Positions 1 through 7,917 are shown, counted from the first letter of the stretch. The stretch: DNA of 19,459 nucleotides from Cloacimonetes bacterium UBA3541 (GCA_002376725.1 DFOM01000049.1:1-19459); one strand, 5' to 3'. The notes: generated by a model not told the origin, from the sequence alone. Numbers and translations are program-made.

Positions 1-13
1 GCTTGTGCAGATG

Positions 14-77
14 GGGACATCTACACACCAGTAAATCTACACACCCTTATATCTACATACCAGTAAATCTACACACC
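14..77. repeat. Four tandem 16-bp units
   Basis: Read on the minus strand, positions 77-62, 61-46, 45-30 and 29-14 are four adjacent 16-base units. Units 1 and 3 are identical (GGTGTGTAGATTTACT). Unit 2 has one change in the 11-base core GGTGTGTAGAT and a different tail. Unit 4 has the exact core and a different tail. Since 16 is not a multiple of 3, the array is unlikely to be coding. The sequence on either side (1-13 and 78-218) shows no further unit and no gene I can support. It may be a small minisatellite or a set of stacked binding sites; function is unknown. Confidence 0.8.
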
Positions 78-218
78 AAGGAATCCGATTACCAAGGTTA
101 GAATCTTTTACTCTTCTGCCTGTGCAATAGTCTTTTACATAATTAAAAAAGCAATAAGCGCAAATCAAGATATTATTTTAAATGGTTACAATAAGCAAGA
201 GCGCAAAGTTAGTAAGAT

Positions 219-869
219 TTAATCCTTAACTCCAATTCGGGCACATTGATTGTATATAGGGCATTGATGGCATTTTGGTTTTCTTGGTGTGCATAGATTT
301 TGGCCAAAGGCAACAACATAAGAATTGAAATTTAACCAGTATTTTTCTGGAAGAATCTCTCTTAATGCCATCTCTGTTTCATAAGGAGTTTTAGTATTAA
401 TATATCCCCAGCGATTACAGATTCTATGAACATGCACATCCACACAGATAGCAGGAAGTGAAAAGGCAATAGCTCTCACGAGATTGGCAGTTTTTCTTCC
501 TACTCCAGGTAATTGTAGTAGTTCATCAATTTCTGAAGGAATCTTTCCACCGAATTTCTCTTTCAAAACCAGGGGTAACTGTTTTAGATATTTAGTTTTA
601 GCGTTATGAAATCCTACTTTATGGATGATGTTATTAAGTTCTTCTGCTTTAATCTTTTCCAGGTCATCTATATTCTTAACTTTTTCAAATAATTTTCTGG
701 CTACCCTGGAAGTAGTCTCATCTTTGGTTCTTGCACTTAGGATGGTTGTCACCAGAACTTTAAAAGGATCTCCGGTTTGAATCTGTATCTGGTCAACTAC
801 TGGAGTTTTAACACTTTTAAAGTGTTTTTCCAATTCAGTCATCACGGTATCAATAGCAAAATTGTTCAT
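219..869 (-). CDS. nth: Endonuclease III (DNA glycosylase/AP lyase)
   Basis: A base-excision repair enzyme that removes oxidised pyrimidines and cleaves the abasic site, acting on chromosomal DNA in the cytoplasm. The 216-residue protein has the full family layout. The helix-hairpin-helix reads LPGVGRKTAN at about 120-129, with the catalytic lysine at K126. The catalytic aspartate is D144 in CVDVHVHRICNRWGY. A C-terminal 4Fe-4S loop has cysteines 193, 200, 203 and 209 in the canonical C-x6-C-x2-C-x5-C spacing. Length is normal for the family (about 210). The ATG at 869 has only a weak purine-rich leader; a second in-frame ATG at codon 10 is possible, but the fold starts close to the first. 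It is divergent from the SRAP gene, so the 96-bp gap probably holds both promoters. I saw no clear hairpin terminator downstream. Confidence 0.95.
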   Translation of the reverse strand: MNNFAIDTVMTELEKHFKSVKTPVVDQIQIQTGDPFKVLVTTILSARTKDETTSRVARKLFEKVKNIDDLEKIKAEELNNIIHKVGFHNAKTKYLKQLPLVLKEKFGGKIPSEIDELLQLPGVGRKTANLVRAIAFSLPAICVDVHVHRICNRWGYINTKTPYETEMALREILPEKYWLNFNSYVVAFGQNLCTPRKPKCHQCPIYNQCARIGVKD

Positions 870-965
870 AAAACCTAATCCATTTTAATCATCTTTATAG
901 TAGTGTAAAAAATATATTGCAGGATTTTGAAACTGATAGATATTGTCAACAAGAAGGAGATTCCG

Positions 966-1640
966 ATGTGTGGAAGATTTGCGCAAGTGATAAAATATGA
1001 TCAATTACAGAGATTGGAGAAAGAGTTAAAGTTAAACCGAGAAAGTGACCAGTTAACAATTAATTATAATGTAGCTCCAACTCAACCAGTAGTTGCAGTA
1101 GTAAGTCAGGATAGTAGTAGATACATTGGCACTTTTCGCTGGGGTCTAATTTTTTCCTGGAGTCAGGAACTACCTAAATTTAATTTAATCAATATTCGTT
1201 CAGATTCTTTAATTTCCAAGCCTTCATTTAGAAAATGTTTGCAATATCATAGGTGTCTCATTCCGGCTAATGGTTTCTATGAATGGCGTAAGACAGATAA
1301 ACAACCTTTTTTCATCCATTCAGCACAGGAAGACCTGATTTATATGGCGGGAATCTATGATGTATGGCAAAGTTCCGATGGAAGCTATGTGCCTTCTTTA
1401 TCTATTATAACCACTGATGCTAATAAGACAATGCTCCCTATTCATAATAGAATGCCTGTTTTACTTTTTGCTGATGACCGTTTAATCTGGCTGGAACCTA
1501 GCATTAAAGATACTAAAGAGCTTATTCCGCTTCTTCAACCGCCATCTGATGATTCTATTTCTATGTATCCAGTAAGTAGACTGGTGAATAATCCTCAAAA
1601 TAATTCTGAAGAGTGTATGCGTCCCATAAATATCTTATAG
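966..1640 (+). CDS. yedK: SRAP-domain DNA-protein crosslink protein (YedK/HMCES family)
   Basis: The SRAP family covalently captures abasic sites in single-stranded DNA through the alpha-amino group and thiol of Cys2, shielding them during replication. The open frame extends upstream to 927, but the chemistry needs Cys directly after Met. The ATG at 966 gives MCGRF and has a good AAGGAGA at 954-960, so 966 is the start and the 13 upstream codons are untranslated. All active-site positions are present: C2, N76 in NIRSD, E106 in GFYEW and H160 in HNRMP, matching Cys2/Asn75/Glu105/His160 of E. coli YedK. At 224 residues it has normal family length. It is divergent from nth, which also acts on abasic DNA. 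It converges on the transporter gene with only 21 bp between stops and no visible terminator. Confidence 0.95.
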   Translation: MCGRFAQVIKYDQLQRLEKELKLNRESDQLTINYNVAPTQPVVAVVSQDSSRYIGTFRWGLIFSWSQELPKFNLINIRSDSLISKPSFRKCLQYHRCLIPANGFYEWRKTDKQPFFIHSAQEDLIYMAGIYDVWQSSDGSYVPSLSIITTDANKTMLPIHNRMPVLLFADDRLIWLEPSIKDTKELIPLLQPPSDDSISMYPVSRLVNNPQNNSEECMRPINIL

Positions 1641-1661
1641 CGCTCCAATGTAATAACAATC

Positions 1662-2951
1662 TTAGAAGTAACGCAGTAAGATATATGCAGAACAAACAAT
1701 TAAAGATAGAATCGTATATACCACACTAACTTTTGTAAATTCCTTAAATGAAATATTAAGTCCGTTCTTTTTAGCAATTCCTACTGCTACAACATTAGAA
1801 GAAGCACCAATGAGGGTTCCATTTCCACCCAAACAAGTTCCCAGAGACATTGCCCACCAGATAGGGTCTATTAGATTAGGTTCTGTAATTACTGTGCCAA
1901 TTTGTTTGATTAAAGGTATCATAGTAGCAACGAAAGGAACATTATCAATAAAAGCAGAAAGAATACCCGAAAGCCAGAGTATTGCCATAGAAGTTGGACG
2001 CGCTTGATTATGAGTTAAATTCAGAACTTTATGAGCTAATAAACTGATAAAGCCAGTTTGCACTAAACCTTCAACTATGATGAATAATCCAACAAAGAAG
2101 AAAAGTGTAACCCAATCAACTTCATGAACCATTATATGTTCTATTTCTTTTCTTTCACCAATAAGTACCAAAAATAATCCAGTTGACATAGAAATAGTGG
2201 CAGTGCCTATTTTTAATATACTTTCTAGGGCAAGAAGAACAAGCATAATCGCTACGGCAATTAATGAAATTTTGAGCATTCTTTTATTTTTAATCAGACC
2301 TTCTTCTTTATAACTAAGCATCTTTGCTCTATTTTCTCTGCTCACTTTTAATTTACCATGATACATAAACCACATTAAAGCTAAGCAAGCAATAGAAGCA
2401 AAAATAATTGCGGGAGTTAAATTAAAGATAAAGTCAAGGAAATCATAATCTGTGGCACTTCCAATAATAATATTAGGAGGATCACCAATCATTGTAGCTG
2501 CTCCACCCATATTGGAAGCAACTACCATTATTATTATATAAGGAACTGGAGTTATTTTTAATTCGTTGCAAATCAATAATATTATCGGTATAAGTATCAT
2601 AATAGTGGTAACACTTCCCAGGAAAGCTGAGGAAAATGCTGTTACTACAAACATTAACATCATAATAAGTAAAGGATTTCCACGAGCCAGTTTAGCTGTT
2701 TTAATTGCAATATACATAAAAATTCCTGTTCTCCGTAATACCGCAATCACCAGCATCATACCAATTAAGAAGAAAATAACATTCCAGTCTATAGCTCTAA
2801 GAGCAATGTCCTGACTTAAGATACCAGTTAGAATAAGCAAGAATGCACCTATTAATGAAGCAAGCATCTTATTTATTACTTCTGTAATAATTAAGATATA
2901 GGTTCCTATAAAGATGCCTACAGCTATTAACATACTGACTGTTGCACTCAT
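1662..2951 (-). CDS. ArsB/CitMHS (SLC13-like) ion transporter
   Basis: A 429-residue inner-membrane secondary transporter of the ion-transporter superfamily (ArsB, NhaD, SLC13, pink-eyed-dilution P protein). Nearly the whole chain is hydrophobic, with roughly ten or more membrane segments. The two inverted halves each carry a polar re-entrant signature: SNMGGAATMIGDPPN at 146-160 and CLGGNGTLIGASSNVVAVGIA at 373-393. The GDPPN version resembles the P-protein/YfbS-like branch more than classic arsenite pumps, and no arsenic regulator or ArsA/ArsC is nearby. The substrate cannot be read from sequence; Na+/H+ exchange or organic-anion uptake are both possible. The start ATG (2949-2951) overlaps the stop of the upstream EIIA-CBS gene by four bases, so the two are almost certainly co-transcribed and translationally coupled. 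Confidence 0.85.
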   Translation of the reverse strand: MSATVSMLIAVGIFIGTYILIITEVINKMLASLIGAFLLILTGILSQDIALRAIDWNVIFFLIGMMLVIAVLRRTGIFMYIAIKTAKLARGNPLLIMMLMFVVTAFSSAFLGSVTTIMILIPIILLICNELKITPVPYIIIMVVASNMGGAATMIGDPPNIIIGSATDYDFLDFIFNLTPAIIFASIACLALMWFMYHGKLKVSRENRAKMLSYKEEGLIKNKRMLKISLIAVAIMLVLLALESILKIGTATISMSTGLFLVLIGERKEIEHIMVHEVDWVTLFFFVGLFIIVEGLVQTGFISLLAHKVLNLTHNQARPTSMAILWLSGILSAFIDNVPFVATMIPLIKQIGTVITEPNLIDPIWWAMSLGTCLGGNGTLIGASSNVVAVGIAKKNGLNISFKEFTKVSVVYTILSLIVCSAYILLRYF

Positions 2952-3853
2952 GCTTTTATAACCTTCCTGAATATATCCATAGCGGTAATAATACCAACTA
3001 AATATTCTTTATCTACCACACAAAAATACCTTTTGTTATCCTTAATCATATGATACACGGTTTCTACAATAGAAGCATCAGAAGAAAGCACCCGAGTATT
3101 TTTTTGCATTATCTCTTCTGCATAAACTAATTCCTCTTTTTCAAATAAACTTTCCAGTGGTTCATAAGACCTCAAAAAAGCTACATCATCTATCATCATT
3201 AGATAGTCTGGCATTCCAACTTTTAGCACATCCAGAATGCTAATCTCTCCTAAATATCTACCTTCATTATCTACAACAGGAATACAGGATATATTATGCT
3301 CATTCATAAGGCTATCTAGTTTACTTAGAAGAGTATCGGGAGTGACACAGACAGGATTTTTTACCATCAAATCAGCTACAGAGAGTTCCTGTCCTACCTT
3401 TATCTTGCATTGGCGTAAATAGTTAATTACCTCAATGCCATTATTAAAAGAGCGTAATTGATTCATAATTTCACTATCTTGAGAGATCTTAAGGAGGGCT
3501 GCAACAATATTTAAATAGATTTTGGAGGAGGTCTTATCTGTAAATATCATCACTATCCAATCAACTTTTATGCCATCGTAATTAAGAGGAGTTTGCAAAA
3601 ATGTCATTCCTATTAAAGTATCTGCTAGACCATCAAGTCTGATATGGGGAATTGCAATTCCTGAAGGATACACCATTGGTGCTTCTTTTTCTCTATCCAG
3701 AATTGCCCTGAGAAGATTATCGTCATAATTAGATAATATATCCTTGTGGAACAGACAAATTCGCTCAATTATATCCCGGTAAATTTGTTCACGGGTTAAG
3801 ATTCTCTGTTCAAAAACTATAGTGCGTGGATCAAGAAAGTCTGCTAATAACAT
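2948..3853 (-). CDS. PTS EIIA (fructose/Ntr-type) domain fused to tandem CBS domains
   Basis: The 301-residue soluble protein has two parts. Residues about 1-150 are a PTS EIIA type-2 domain; the phosphorylatable histidine is H70 in GIAIPHIRLDG, the usual active-site context. Residues about 160-300 are two CBS motifs (around 163-220 and 245-301), a module that usually binds adenine nucleotides. No EIIB, EIIC, HPr or EI is present here, so it is more likely a regulator than a sugar-uptake component. It is the first gene of a two-gene unit and its stop overlaps the transporter start by four bases. The ATG at 3853 is preceded on its strand by a GAGG about 7 bases away. Inference: phosphorylation at H70 and nucleotide binding by CBS gate the transporter, as EIIA-Ntr is known to control K+ transport proteins in other bacteria. 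Confidence 0.88.
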   Translation of the reverse strand: MLLADFLDPRTIVFEQRILTREQIYRDIIERICLFHKDILSNYDDNLLRAILDREKEAPMVYPSGIAIPHIRLDGLADTLIGMTFLQTPLNYDGIKVDWIVMIFTDKTSSKIYLNIVAALLKISQDSEIMNQLRSFNNGIEVINYLRQCKIKVGQELSVADLMVKNPVCVTPDTLLSKLDSLMNEHNISCIPVVDNEGRYLGEISILDVLKVGMPDYLMMIDDVAFLRSYEPLESLFEKEELVYAEEIMQKNTRVLSSDASIVETVYHMIKDNKRYFCVVDKEYLVGIITAMDIFRKVIKA

Positions 3854-4067
3854 AAATTAGCCTCTATTTTATTAAAATTTATTCCTTTCTGATGGATTAT
3901 ATTTTCTGGTCAATATCTTTTATTTTAAATTCACATCTCAGACAAATAAAATAACTTATAAAAAAATCGTGGAATCCTTGCTAATATTAATAACCTTGAG
4001 CATTCAAGATTTTCCTTGCCGAAAAAATCATTATCTTTTAATGAGCAGAGGAGGTTAGATATAATCT
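3854..4067. promoter_or_regulatory. Divergent AT-rich intergenic region
   Basis: This 214-bp gap separates the minus-strand EIIA-CBS/transporter unit from the plus-strand radical SAM gene, so it should carry both promoters. On the minus strand a perfect TATAAT lies at 3901-3896, about 43 bases before the EIIA-CBS start, but no good -35 is placed upstream of it. On the plus strand a strong AGGAGG (4049-4054) sits a rather long 13 bases before the ATG at 4068; a TATAAT at 4060-4065 falls inside that spacer and is probably chance. A small inverted repeat, CTTGAGCATTCAAG, lies near 3994-4007 and could be an operator. None of these is conclusive. Confidence 0.35.
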
Positions 4068-5441
4068 ATGAGTACAAGCCAGACAACCCCAAAAATTTGT
4101 TTCATTGCTATTAATAGTGCCTGGTATCAAAGCAATCCTGCTTTATACTATTTAAGTAATTCTTTAGCAGGTCTACCCTTTAATTCGGAAATATACGAGT
4201 TTATCGTGTCTGAACCTCTATTTGATGTGCTAAGCACTATAGTGCATTCTCAATCAGATATCTTATGTTTTTCTGCTTATATCTGGAATCAATTGTATTT
4301 AAAGTTACTTATTCCTGAGATTAAGAAACTACTTCCAAGAGCTAAAATTGTTATTGGAGGTCCTTCTGCGCTTTGTGATAATTACCAGCTGGATGAATCG
4401 GATTTTATAGTTAGAGGACCAGGCGAAGGCGCTTTTCGCTATTTAGCTGAATCTGGTTTTTCTCTTCCAGGGGGATTGTACGAGATTCCAGCACCTCCAT
4501 TGAAATCACTTCCTTTTCTCTATAAAGCTGAGAATAGAGAAACTCTGGAAGGAAAATTAGTCTATTATGAATGCTCACGGGGTTGTCCTTATCATTGTAT
4601 TTATTGTCTTTCCGCAAAAAATAATAGAAAAGAACAGCGTTTTGATCCAGAAAATTCAGAAGATAAAACAAGATTATATAACGAGTTAGATCAGCTTTTA
4701 GCTTTAAAGCCAAGAACGGTAAAATTTGTAGACCGCTGCTTTAATGCCAATCCAGATTTAGCTCGTCTTATTTGGGATTATGTTATTAGGATGGATAAAG
4801 GTTGCGAGTTCCATTTTGAAATTTTTCCTGAACTTTTAGAAGCAGAAGATCTTAAATTATTAGCCAAAGCTCCACCTCATAGAATTCGGTTGGAGGCAGG
4901 AATTCAAACAGTAAATCCTGATATAGCAAAGGCTTGCGGGAGAGTTTCTAACTGGAAGAAAGCAAAAAAGTCCTTAGCTTTTTTATGCCAAAAAACTCAG
5001 GTAAAGCTACATACTGATCTTTTAGCAGGTTTACCAGGAGAGTCAATAGATTCGGTATTAATTTCTTTAGATGAATTAGCTTCTATCTTTCCTCCTGAAA
5101 TACAGTTAGGAAGCTTAAAAATTCTACCTGATACTCCAATGTATATTTTGGCTAAACAACGACAATATCTCTGGATGAATACCCCTAGCTGGCAGGTGCT
5201 AAAATCTGATTCTCTTTCATTTGAACAGCTTAGCACCCTGAATGACCTTGCCAGGATAATAAATCTCTACTGGAATAAGGGAGAATTTACCTCAGAATGG
5301 ATATCTTTGCTTAATTCAGGAAAGAAAGCTTCTCAGCTTTTACTATCTCTTTTGGCTTACCATAAAGAAAATCATATTCTGCTGCATAGTATTTCTCGTG
5401 AGAAGCGGTATGATATTTTTTCAATCCTTTTTCGATCCTGA
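4068..5441 (+). CDS. B12-binding-domain radical SAM protein, DUF4080-like
   Basis: A 457-residue predicted cytoplasmic iron-sulphur enzyme. Residues about 10-130 resemble the Rossmann-like B12-binding domain common at the N-terminus of class B radical SAM proteins (KICFIAIN, IVIGGPSA, FIVRGPGEG), but I see no DxHxxG cobalamin-ligand motif. The radical SAM core follows with CPYHCIYC at 173-180, the CxxxCxxC that binds the 4Fe-4S cluster and S-adenosylmethionine; an extra C169 precedes it. The region from about 340 (ILPDTPMY, then WQVLKSDSLSFEQL, then YWNKGEF) resembles the DUF4080 C-terminal domain of a poorly characterised subgroup. The reaction is unknown. The AGGAGG is 13 bases from ATG 4068; the ATG at 4041 is in frame but stops after five codons, which rules it out. 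No partner gene is adjacent on the same strand with tight spacing. Confidence 0.85.
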   Translation: MSTSQTTPKICFIAINSAWYQSNPALYYLSNSLAGLPFNSEIYEFIVSEPLFDVLSTIVHSQSDILCFSAYIWNQLYLKLLIPEIKKLLPRAKIVIGGPSALCDNYQLDESDFIVRGPGEGAFRYLAESGFSLPGGLYEIPAPPLKSLPFLYKAENRETLEGKLVYYECSRGCPYHCIYCLSAKNNRKEQRFDPENSEDKTRLYNELDQLLALKPRTVKFVDRCFNANPDLARLIWDYVIRMDKGCEFHFEIFPELLEAEDLKLLAKAPPHRIRLEAGIQTVNPDIAKACGRVSNWKKAKKSLAFLCQKTQVKLHTDLLAGLPGESIDSVLISLDELASIFPPEIQLGSLKILPDTPMYILAKQRQYLWMNTPSWQVLKSDSLSFEQLSTLNDLARIINLYWNKGEFTSEWISLLNSGKKASQLLLSLLAYHKENHILLHSISREKRYDIFSILFRS

Positions 5442-5492
5442 TTTATGGGCTCAAGTTCAGCATAAAAAACATTAGCTCTAAAAAAATCAATA

Positions 5493-5521
5493 TATTGTTT
5501 GACGAAAAACCTTGCTATAAT
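5493..5521 (+). promoter_or_regulatory. Probable extended -10 promoter of the VCBS gene
   Basis: TGCTATAAT at 5513-5521 is a perfect extended -10 element. A weak -35 (TATTGT, 5493-5498) lies 17 bases upstream. The nearby TTGACG at 5499-5504 is too close (11 bases) to act as its -35. Transcription would begin near 5528, giving a leader of about 30 bases that contains AAGGAG at 5544-5549, eight bases before the ATG at 5558. Confidence 0.5.
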
Positions 5522-5557
5522 TTACAATAGTCTAGTAAAAGTTAAGGAGTTATAAAG

Positions 5558-7768
5558 ATGAAAACATACTTACTTTCGTTTCTAATGTTATTTTTAATGT
5601 TACCAGTAATGGTCTTTGCTCAGCCTTGGCAACAGGATAACACAATGTTCAATCCCAGTGGAATTCCCAGTTTGCCCTTTTCTCAACCTCGTTTTGTAGA
5701 CCTTGATGCCGATGGCGATATGGATTTCTTTTTGGGAAATACACGCAGTGCTCCAATGTTTATCCGCAATATTGGCGGCACAACTTCTCCTCATTTTGAA
5801 ATTGGAGAAAATCTCCTAGCCAATATTTCCTTTATTGATGCAGAAGTAGCTGTTTGTGCAGATATGAATGCGGATGGAAAGTTAGATTTAATTACTGGTG
5901 GTTATACTGGTCTGCATCTATTTCTCAATACAGGAACTATTCAATCTCCTATCTATACCGAACAGACAGGTTATTTTTCAGCTTTAGTTGTGGGAAACAA
6001 TCCTGTGCCCGATATTGCTGATGTGGACAACGATGGAGATCTGGATTTAGTAATTGGACTCAGTGAAAATGGAGCTGTGCGAGTTTATATAAATACGGGC
6101 ACCTCTTCCAATGGTATTTATCTTGAGGAATCAATGCAACTGATAGGAGATGTAGGGCTTTATGCATATCCTATTTTTTGTGACCTTGATAATGATGGTG
6201 ATCAGGACATTTTTTGTGGTCGGGATGAGCATGGCTTTATCTATTATCAAAACAACGGAACAGCTTCTTCTCCTTTATGGGAAAATAACTCCTCCTTGTT
6301 TAGTGGATTAGGGAATTCTAGCTACTGGAATTCTCCGGACTTAGTTGATTTAGATGGTGATGGAGATTATGACCTGATATTTGGTACTGCAGATGGACCT
6401 TTACAGTATTATGTTAATACAGGAAGTCCTTCTTCTCCCCAATGGCAGGAGAATACCAATCTTTTTGGCGGTATATTAGATGCTGGTGGTGCAAGTTCAC
6501 CTGTTCTATTTGACTTTGATGGAGATGGTGATTTAGACTTGATTTGTGGGTCTCAGCTTGGAAATATTAAATACTATAAAAATATTGGAACTCCTTATGC
6601 ACCTGCATGGCAGGAAGATAGCTCCTATTTCTCCAGCATAGATCATTCTATCTATTCTGCCATTACTCTAGGAGATGTAGATTCTGATAACCTTCCGGAT
6701 GCTATAGTAGGTGATTTAAGTGGAAATCTTTATTTCCATAAAAATATGGGGACAGGATTTATTCAGATAAATGATGTTCTTCCTCCTATTTCTGTTGGAG
6801 GATGGAGCGTTCCTCGTCTGATAGATATGGATTTTGATGGAGACTTGGATTTAGTGGTTGGTAATGAAGCTGGTAATATCTTTTACTATCAAAACAACGG
6901 TACTCCAGCAGAACCTCAATGGAATTTAGTTAGCGGATATTTTGGTAATATAGATGTCGGCTCAAATTGCTCTCCTACTTTTGGGGATCTGGATGAAAAC
7001 GGCAGTTTAGACCTATTAGCGGGGGATTTGTTTGGTTCTTTACATTGTTTTCTAAATCAACATCACAATTGGGTTTTAAATACCGAATTGTTTAATGGTA
7101 TAGAAACTGACCAGAATGCTGCACCTGCTCTCGCTGATCTTGACCATGATGGAGATCTGGATCTCGTGTTAGGCGATTATGATGGAACTTTGAGTTTTTA
7201 TCGTAATCAGCGTTATTCTCCAGCTATTCTGAATCCTCCAACCAATTTATTAGTTGATACAGACGAGCCCGTTACTATTACTTGGGATGAACCTCAGGGA
7301 AGCAGCTCTCCCTTAGAGCATTATAATATCTATCTGGACGATAATTTTGTGGGAACCACTGAGTATACTTTTTACACTTTCTTTTCCTGGGATTTTGAAG
7401 TTGCTCATATAGTAAAAGTTACTGCTCAATATGTGGCAGGAGAATCTGTGCCAGCAGTATTAGAAATTCCCCCTACTGCTATCAATGATGAGTGCCAATC
7501 CGATAGTATTATAAGCGTTTATCCGAACCCATTTACTAATATAACCAATATAAATTTTACCCTTAAATCAGAAGGTGCCACCTATTTAGCTATCTACAAT
7601 CTCAAAGGTCAACAAATCAAAAGCTGGAAAGCTTTACCCAAGGGTAGTCATAATCTGATCTGGGATGGAAAAGATAAAGAGGGTAAACCAGTAGCAAATG
7701 GTATTTATTTATTGAGAATAGAGACCCCGCGAAGCACTATTATCCATAAAATTTCTCTAATAAAATAG
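5558..7768 (+). CDS. Secreted FG-GAP/VCBS-repeat protein with FN3-like and T9SS type A sorting domain
   Basis: A 736-residue exported protein of unknown ligand. A clear signal peptide covers residues 1-21, ending near VFAQ. Ten FG-GAP/VCBS-like repeats follow, each with an acidic loop of the form D-[LMVF]-D-x-[DN]-G-x-x-D, at about residues 48, 102, 154, 208, 264, 319, 372, 423, 477 and 527. Repeat 7 (DVDSDNLPD) is degenerate. Most repeats also carry a G-[TS]-x-x-[SA]-P-x-W element, so the unit is about 50-55 residues. Such loops bind calcium and build beta-propellers in known families. Residues about 556-640 look like a fibronectin type III domain. Residues about 655-736 form a FlgD-Ig-like sorting domain (VYPNPF, IYNLKGQ, WDGKD, VANGIYLLRIE), the export tag for type IX secretion. 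Start 5558 has AAGGAG at ideal distance. The gene stands alone, with its own promoter. Confidence 0.9.
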   Translation: MKTYLLSFLMLFLMLPVMVFAQPWQQDNTMFNPSGIPSLPFSQPRFVDLDADGDMDFFLGNTRSAPMFIRNIGGTTSPHFEIGENLLANISFIDAEVAVCADMNADGKLDLITGGYTGLHLFLNTGTIQSPIYTEQTGYFSALVVGNNPVPDIADVDNDGDLDLVIGLSENGAVRVYINTGTSSNGIYLEESMQLIGDVGLYAYPIFCDLDNDGDQDIFCGRDEHGFIYYQNNGTASSPLWENNSSLFSGLGNSSYWNSPDLVDLDGDGDYDLIFGTADGPLQYYVNTGSPSSPQWQENTNLFGGILDAGGASSPVLFDFDGDGDLDLICGSQLGNIKYYKNIGTPYAPAWQEDSSYFSSIDHSIYSAITLGDVDSDNLPDAIVGDLSGNLYFHKNMGTGFIQINDVLPPISVGGWSVPRLIDMDFDGDLDLVVGNEAGNIFYYQNNGTPAEPQWNLVSGYFGNIDVGSNCSPTFGDLDENGSLDLLAGDLFGSLHCFLNQHHNWVLNTELFNGIETDQNAAPALADLDHDGDLDLVLGDYDGTLSFYRNQRYSPAILNPPTNLLVDTDEPVTITWDEPQGSSSPLEHYNIYLDDNFVGTTEYTFYTFFSWDFEVAHIVKVTAQYVAGESVPAVLEIPPTAINDECQSDSIISVYPNPFTNITNINFTLKSEGATYLAIYNLKGQQIKSWKALPKGSHNLIWDGKDKEGKPVANGIYLLRIETPRSTIIHKISLIK

Positions 7769-7817
7769 ATTTGTAGTTCTACTATATTGGCAAATCCATC
7801 CATTTTTTAGTATAGAT

Positions 7818-7854
7818 AAAAAACCGTGAAGAGCACCGGGCGGTGTCTTCACGG
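7818..7854 (-). terminator. Strong intrinsic terminator, minus strand
   Basis: Read on the minus strand, CCGTGAAGACACC pairs with GGTG-C-TCTTCACGG: 13 bp with one bulged C and a GCCC loop. It is followed directly by TTTTTT (7823-7818). On the plus strand the hairpin is preceded by A6 and has no T-run after it, so it is directional. It lies about 410 bases past the eno stop, which already has its own terminator, so it is better explained as the end of the local small transcript. Confidence 0.75.
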
Positions 7855-7876
7855 TATCGGAGGGCATTCTATGTAG
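7818..7876 (-). ncRNA. Candidate small RNA of about 60 nt with its own promoter and terminator
   Basis: On the minus strand a consensus-like promoter (see 7883-7912) is followed by about 20 bases of predicted single-stranded leader. A near-perfect 13-bp hairpin and a run of six T come next. The leader carries CCCTCC (7864-7859), complementary to a Shine-Dalgarno core. No ribosome binding site precedes the single ATG in the leader, so a short peptide is less likely than a non-coding RNA. The unit lies head-on to the VCBS gene: its 3' end is 49 bases past that gene's stop, so it would be antisense to any VCBS read-through transcript. I do not recognise it as a named RNA family. The exact 5' end is estimated from the promoter. 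Confidence 0.5.
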
Positions 7877-7882
7877 GGTAAA

Positions 7883-7912
7883 TCTATACTAATTATTCTA
7901 TTTATTTGTCAA
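7883..7912 (-). promoter_or_regulatory. Promoter of the candidate small RNA
   Basis: On the minus strand a perfect -35 TTGACA (7912-7907) and a -10 TATAGA (7888-7883) are separated by 18 bases. This is the best sigma-70-type promoter match I found in the window. Start of transcription is expected at about 7876-7874. No open reading frame with a ribosome binding site follows; the next downstream element is the hairpin and T-run at 7854-7818. Confidence 0.55.
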
Positions 7913-7917
7913 GGTTA

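Noticed and set aside
14..77. CRISPR-like array
   Set aside because: The 16-base units are contiguous, with no unique spacers of equal length and no cas genes.
927..965. Upstream extension of the SRAP gene to 927
   Set aside because: The family needs Cys at position 2, and the ribosome binding site fits ATG 966.
1662..2951. Arsenite efflux pump with an ars operon
   Set aside because: No arsenic regulator, ATPase or reductase is nearby, and the signatures fit the wider ion-transporter superfamily.
5499..5521. TTGACG with TATAAT as a standard promoter
   Set aside because: The spacer is only 11 bases; the extended -10 reading is better.
7845..7867. Short peptide starting at the ATG inside the small-RNA leader
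   Set aside because: No ribosome binding site, and the frame runs through the terminator hairpin.
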